Source: Hyphomicrobiales bacterium (GTDB lineage Bacteria > Pseudomonadota > Alphaproteobacteria > Rhizobiales > Rhizobiaceae). From it: 64,000 nucleotides of DNA. The position numbers were made by a program, and so were the translations under genes. Below are positions 61,193 through 64,000 of this stretch, piece after piece. Numbering within the stretch: position 1 is the first letter of the stretch; each line of letters starts with the position of its first letter. The notes under the pieces were generated by a model. The model had not been told where the DNA came from. It worked only from the letters and a program-made list of their open reading frames with translations, and did no database searches. The stretch covers positions 124,001-188,000 of the forward strand of contig UEIJ01000009.1 in assembly GCA_900470195.1 (NCBI GenBank), in the 5' to 3' direction.

Positions 61193-62932
61193 ATGCGAGG
61201 TTTGGTATCGCGTTTCCTGCGCGCGCGGGGCGGTAATCTGGCGACGATGGCGGCGCTGGTCGCTCCGGTTTTTCTGGCCGTGGCAGCTTTCTGCGTGGAT
61301 ACAGGCTCACTGTTTCTCGAGCGGCGCCAGTTGCAGAGCATGGCCGATCTTGCTGCCGTTGCCGGTGCGGCCTCTCTTTCGCAGGCCGATGACGCGGTGC
61401 TGCGGCAATTGCAGGCAAACGGCGTCGATCCGGTGTTGATGAGCGGCAGCTACGATCCATCCATTGTCAACGGGAAGACCGACAACAAAACGCGGGTCTG
61501 GGTGGAGAAGGGCAATTATTTTCCCGACAAGAGCCGTGCGGTCGAAAACCGTTTCGTGGCCGGAGGGGCAAATCCGGATGCGGTTCGCGTCCGGCTGGCG
61601 CGGCCCGGCAATCTCTATTTCGGCCAGTCGTTCATCAGTCGACCTGCGCTTGGCGCCACGGGCATGGCGGCGACGAAGGCAGAGGCGGCTTTCTCCATCG
61701 GTTCGCGATTGTTGAGCCTGAATACCGATCAGAGTGTGCTCAATGGCCTTCTGGGCGGGCTTCTGGGAACCTCCCTTAATCTGAAGCTTGTTGACTACAA
61801 TGCCCTGGCTGCGACCGATATCAATTTACTCGGTTTTCTGGACAAGCTTGCTCCGAAAGTCGGGTTGACGGCTGGGACCTATGACCAGTTGTTGAATACG
61901 GATGTTTCAGTCGGGACGCTGGCAACTGTGCTGGCCGAGGTGGTGACGAACAATCCGACGGCCAAAGCAGCACTCGGTATTCTGGGCAAGGATGCCGTGG
62001 CATTGGCTACGAAACTGCCGGTCGGAAAGCTGCTCGGGCTCGGATCGTTGGCTAAGGCTTCCATAGGCTCGGGAGCCGGATACAACATAACCGCCAATGT
62101 TCTGCAGCTGGTTTCAGCCGCGGTCATGATTGGAGGCAAGCATCAAGTTGATATTGCATCGGGCTTGAACGTCCCGGGCCTGCTTGGCGTCACTCTAAAA
62201 GTATTGGTGGGAGAAGCGCCGGCAGGCACCCCATTTTTCAGGATTGGTGCAGCCGGGACTTTCGTGCGCACAGCACAGATTCGTTTGCAACTCGGTATCC
62301 GCGTCGGAGGGCAATCAGGCAATCCTTTGCTCGGTGTGGAACTCCTCAATCTCAATTTGCCGATAGCGATCGATATTGCCTCGGGTGAAGGAGAACTCAG
62401 AAACATCAGTTGTCCATCAGGCCCCAAGAGCGCCAATGTCACGATTGCGGCAAAGCCCGGTATCGTTGGCATTTACCTTGGTGAGGTCAGTTCCTTTAAT
62501 GATTTGAATCGGAAACCGTCCGTGAGCAAAACGAGTATAGCTAAGGTACAGTTATACCTTTTGGGGCTTCCAATCGGACTGGTCGATCTTGACGCAAAAG
62601 CTGAAGTGAAACTGGGAGAAAAAACAACGTCGCTGACATTCAACTACAACGATATTCAGAATAAAAAGATCAAGACTGCTTATTCGAACGATTTGGTGTC
62701 TTCGCTTTCAAGCTCGCTTCTCAAGAACATTGATATTGATTTGACATTGCTAAAAATAATAAAGCTGCCGCTAGGAGATGTTGTGGGGCTGTTGGGAGTT
62801 TTGCTGACGCCTGTTGCTCCGGTAATCGATAATCTGCTTTTCGGAATTCTCGACTTGCTCGGTGTCAAACTGGGCGAGGCCGATGTTCAGGTCACTGGCG
62901 TTCTCTGCCAGCGCGCCGTTCTTACACAGTGA
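61193..62932 (+). CDS. Large TadG-like exported protein
   Basis: 579 residues from ATG 61193. The N-terminal helix (GGNLATMAALVAPVFLAVAA, followed by FCVDTGSLFLERRQLQSMAD, LAAVAGAASLSQ) is the TadE/TadG and pilus-assembly signature with a Tad-like repeat. The remaining 450 residues have no von Willebrand domain that I can see and are rich in Leu/Gly/Val (LLGGLLGTSLNLKL, VVGLLGVLLTPVAPVIDNLL). Only two Cys occur near the C-terminal part. Probably an envelope-attached protein; its function is unknown. Confidence 0.8.
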   Translation: MRGLVSRFLRARGGNLATMAALVAPVFLAVAAFCVDTGSLFLERRQLQSMADLAAVAGAASLSQADDAVLRQLQANGVDPVLMSGSYDPSIVNGKTDNKTRVWVEKGNYFPDKSRAVENRFVAGGANPDAVRVRLARPGNLYFGQSFISRPALGATGMAATKAEAAFSIGSRLLSLNTDQSVLNGLLGGLLGTSLNLKLVDYNALAATDINLLGFLDKLAPKVGLTAGTYDQLLNTDVSVGTLATVLAEVVTNNPTAKAALGILGKDAVALATKLPVGKLLGLGSLAKASIGSGAGYNITANVLQLVSAAVMIGGKHQVDIASGLNVPGLLGVTLKVLVGEAPAGTPFFRIGAAGTFVRTAQIRLQLGIRVGGQSGNPLLGVELLNLNLPIAIDIASGEGELRNISCPSGPKSANVTIAAKPGIVGIYLGEVSSFNDLNRKPSVSKTSIAKVQLYLLGLPIGLVDLDAKAEVKLGEKTTSLTFNYNDIQNKKIKTAYSNDLVSSLSSSLLKNIDIDLTLLKIIKLPLGDVVGLLGVLLTPVAPVIDNLLFGILDLLGVKLGEADVQVTGVLCQRAVLTQ

Positions 62933-62948
62933 GAAAAGCTGCAATAAA

Positions 62949-62978
62949 AAAGCCCGGCTTAGCCGGGCTTTGTTTGCG
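62949..62978 (+). terminator. Terminator between TadG-like gene and dut
   Basis: AAAGCCCGGC / GCCGGGCTTT stem with a TTA loop, then GTTTG; it can serve both convergent genes. Confidence 0.88.
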
Positions 62979-62988
62979 TTTTGTATAC

Positions 62989-63462
62989 TTACGCGGTGCC
63001 GGTCGAACCGAAACCGCCTGCGCCGCGTGCCGTGTCGGTCACTTCGGCGCGTTCCTCGATCTTCGGCTGGACGACCGGCGCGAAAACGGCCTGCGCGATG
63101 CGCATCCCGCGCTCGATGCGAAAATCGTCATCGCCGAGATTTATGAGCAGGACCTTCACCTCGCCGCGATAATCGGAATCGATGGTGCCGGGCGTGTTGA
63201 GACAGGTGATGCCATTCTTGAAGGCAAGGCCGGAACGCGGGCGAATCTGTACCTCGAAGCCTTCCGGAATCTCGAAGATCAGGCCCGTTGGAACCAGCGT
63301 GCGGCGTCCCGGCAGGAGAACGATCTGGCGATCTTCGGCAACGGCTGCGCGCAGGTCCATGCCGGCAGAACCGGATGTCTCATAGGCTGGGAGTTCGAGG
63401 CCCTCCGCATGTTTGAGGCGGATGATGCCGAGCGTTGGCGCGGAAGAGGATGCTGCGGTCAT
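62989..63462 (-). CDS. dut: dUTPase Dut
   Basis: 157 residues from ATG 63462 ([20 protein letters not shown]). Five trimeric dUTPase motifs are visible: [49 protein letters not shown] and [11 protein letters not shown], the last with the Phe that stacks on uracil. It removes dUTP and makes dUMP. The longer open frame upstream (to 63981) is not part of it. Confidence 0.96.
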   Translation of the reverse strand: MTAASSSAPTLGIIRLKHAEGLELPAYETSGSAGMDLRAAVAEDRQIVLLPGRRTLVPTGLIFEIPEGFEVQIRPRSGLAFKNGITCLNTPGTIDSDYRGEVKVLLINLGDDDFRIERGMRIAQAVFAPVVQPKIEERAEVTDTARGAGGFGSTGTA

Positions 63463-63687
63463 GAGGGAGCCTTTCCTGCGGGGATTCGAATTGGCGATGC
63501 TCATACGTGAAAACAGATCAAAGGTGTACCGCCTATTTGGCGTTTTGCAATGATAGTACGGCACAGGGTCATGCAATTTGCACCGGGAATAGTCCGTGCG
63601 GGATGAAAAGCAGCCGACCGCGCCCTTATGGAACAAATCCGTCCTTCGCCTGTTGGACCTCGTGTCCAAAGGATAAGGATTTGAAAA

Positions 63688-64000
63688 ATGCCCAACCCCG
63701 AAGTGACCAGATGTATTGATGCCTGCCTCGATTGCTATCGCATTTGCCTCGACACCGCCTCCAGCCATTGTCTGGAAGAGGGCGGGGCGCATGTCGAGCC
63801 GAAACATTACCGCATCATGCTGGCTTGCGTGGAAAGCTGCCGGACGGCAGCCCACATAATGTTGCTGGACACGCCCCTTCACCGTGCAACCTGCGGCGCC
63901 TGCGCGAAGATTTGCGAAGCCTGCGCGGAATCCTGCCGGGAGATTGGCGGCATGGAGAAGTGCGTCGAAGCGTGTGACCATTGTGCGGCGCTCTGCCGGG
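63688..64000 (+). CDS. Four-helix Cys-rich copper-binding protein (Csp/DUF326 type), cut by window edge
   Basis: The first 104 residues are in the window. Cys recur in a helical spacing ([60 protein letters not shown]), as in the copper-storage Csp proteins and DUF326 four-helix bundles, which fill their core with Cu(I). No signal peptide, so it is the cytosolic type. GGAAC (63630-63634), 16 bases, TGTT is one mismatch from a sigma-EcfG promoter upstream. Confidence 0.85.
   Translation, partial: MPNPEVTRCIDACLDCYRICLDTASSHCLEEGGAHVEPKHYRIMLACVESCRTAAHIMLLDTPLHRATCGACAKICEACAESCREIGGMEKCVEACDHCAALCR

Noticed and set aside
62989-63981. 330-codon version of dut
   Set aside because: Dut is normally about 157 residues, and the extension covers the divergent Csp gene.

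Overview
The window is chromosomal DNA of an alphaproteobacterium of the Brucellaceae, most likely an Ochrobactrum-type Brucella. The evidence is a Pal that closely resembles Brucella Omp16 as I remember it (with an extra Gly and a few substitutions), the tol-pal-cpoB-tilS-ftsH-glmM order, the Omp25/Omp31-type porins, the serC-serA pair, and a phyR/nepR/ecfG general stress locus near a Fur-family regulator. No database was searched.

Backbone, left part (1-9.8 kb): the end of tolA, then tolB, pal (omp16), cpoB, tilS, ftsH and glmM, all on the + strand, separated by clear hairpin terminators and by mosaic intergenic palindromic repeats.

Accessory block (about 9.8-27.2 kb), which looks like at least two mobile units lying between glmM and an outer-membrane protein gene. 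Unit A (about 9.8-22.9 kb) carries an XRE regulator, an orphan FlgE-like hook protein with three tandem copies of its middle domain, a PD-(D/E)XK nuclease-like protein, an HUH-type replication initiator with a divergent small regulator-like protein, and a short tyrosine recombinase. Between them lies a four-gene module: a DpdA-like (TGT-fold) transglycosylase, a VUT/YhhQ-type queuosine-precursor transporter, a GT-B glycosyltransferase and a large protein with a GT-A-like DDD domain. I read this module as a candidate 7-deazaguanine-based, possibly glycosylated, DNA hypermodification system. Next come a LAB_N membrane protein and an ArnT-like transferase (23.0-24.8 kb). Unit B is a large serine recombinase (25.0-27.1 kb).

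Backbone, middle part (27.2-41.2 kb): two Omp25/31-like porins, the first behind a perfect CtrA-type box, a BASS transporter, serC-serA with a structured leader, a GNAT enzyme, purA, an alphaproteobacterial membrane protein, an exported-looking inorganic pyrophosphatase, an AraC-type remnant, rpoH, rluD, a small membrane protein and tRNA-Glu(CTC). A small variable patch of unrecognised ORFs follows the tRNA (41.2-42.3 kb).

Stress and envelope part (42.5-64 kb): a Fur/Mur-like regulator, then the general stress response locus (PAS-HWE kinase, DUF1328 protein, phyR, nepR-ecfG, CHASE3 kinase) with divergent sigma-EcfG promoters. After it lie an inserted MATE/glyoxalase-like pair, stress-type membrane proteins (one behind a third sigma-EcfG promoter), exbB-exbD-tonB, a phosphodiester glycosidase, macA-macB, a TadE/TadG-like pair, dut, and the start of a copper-binding four-helix protein.
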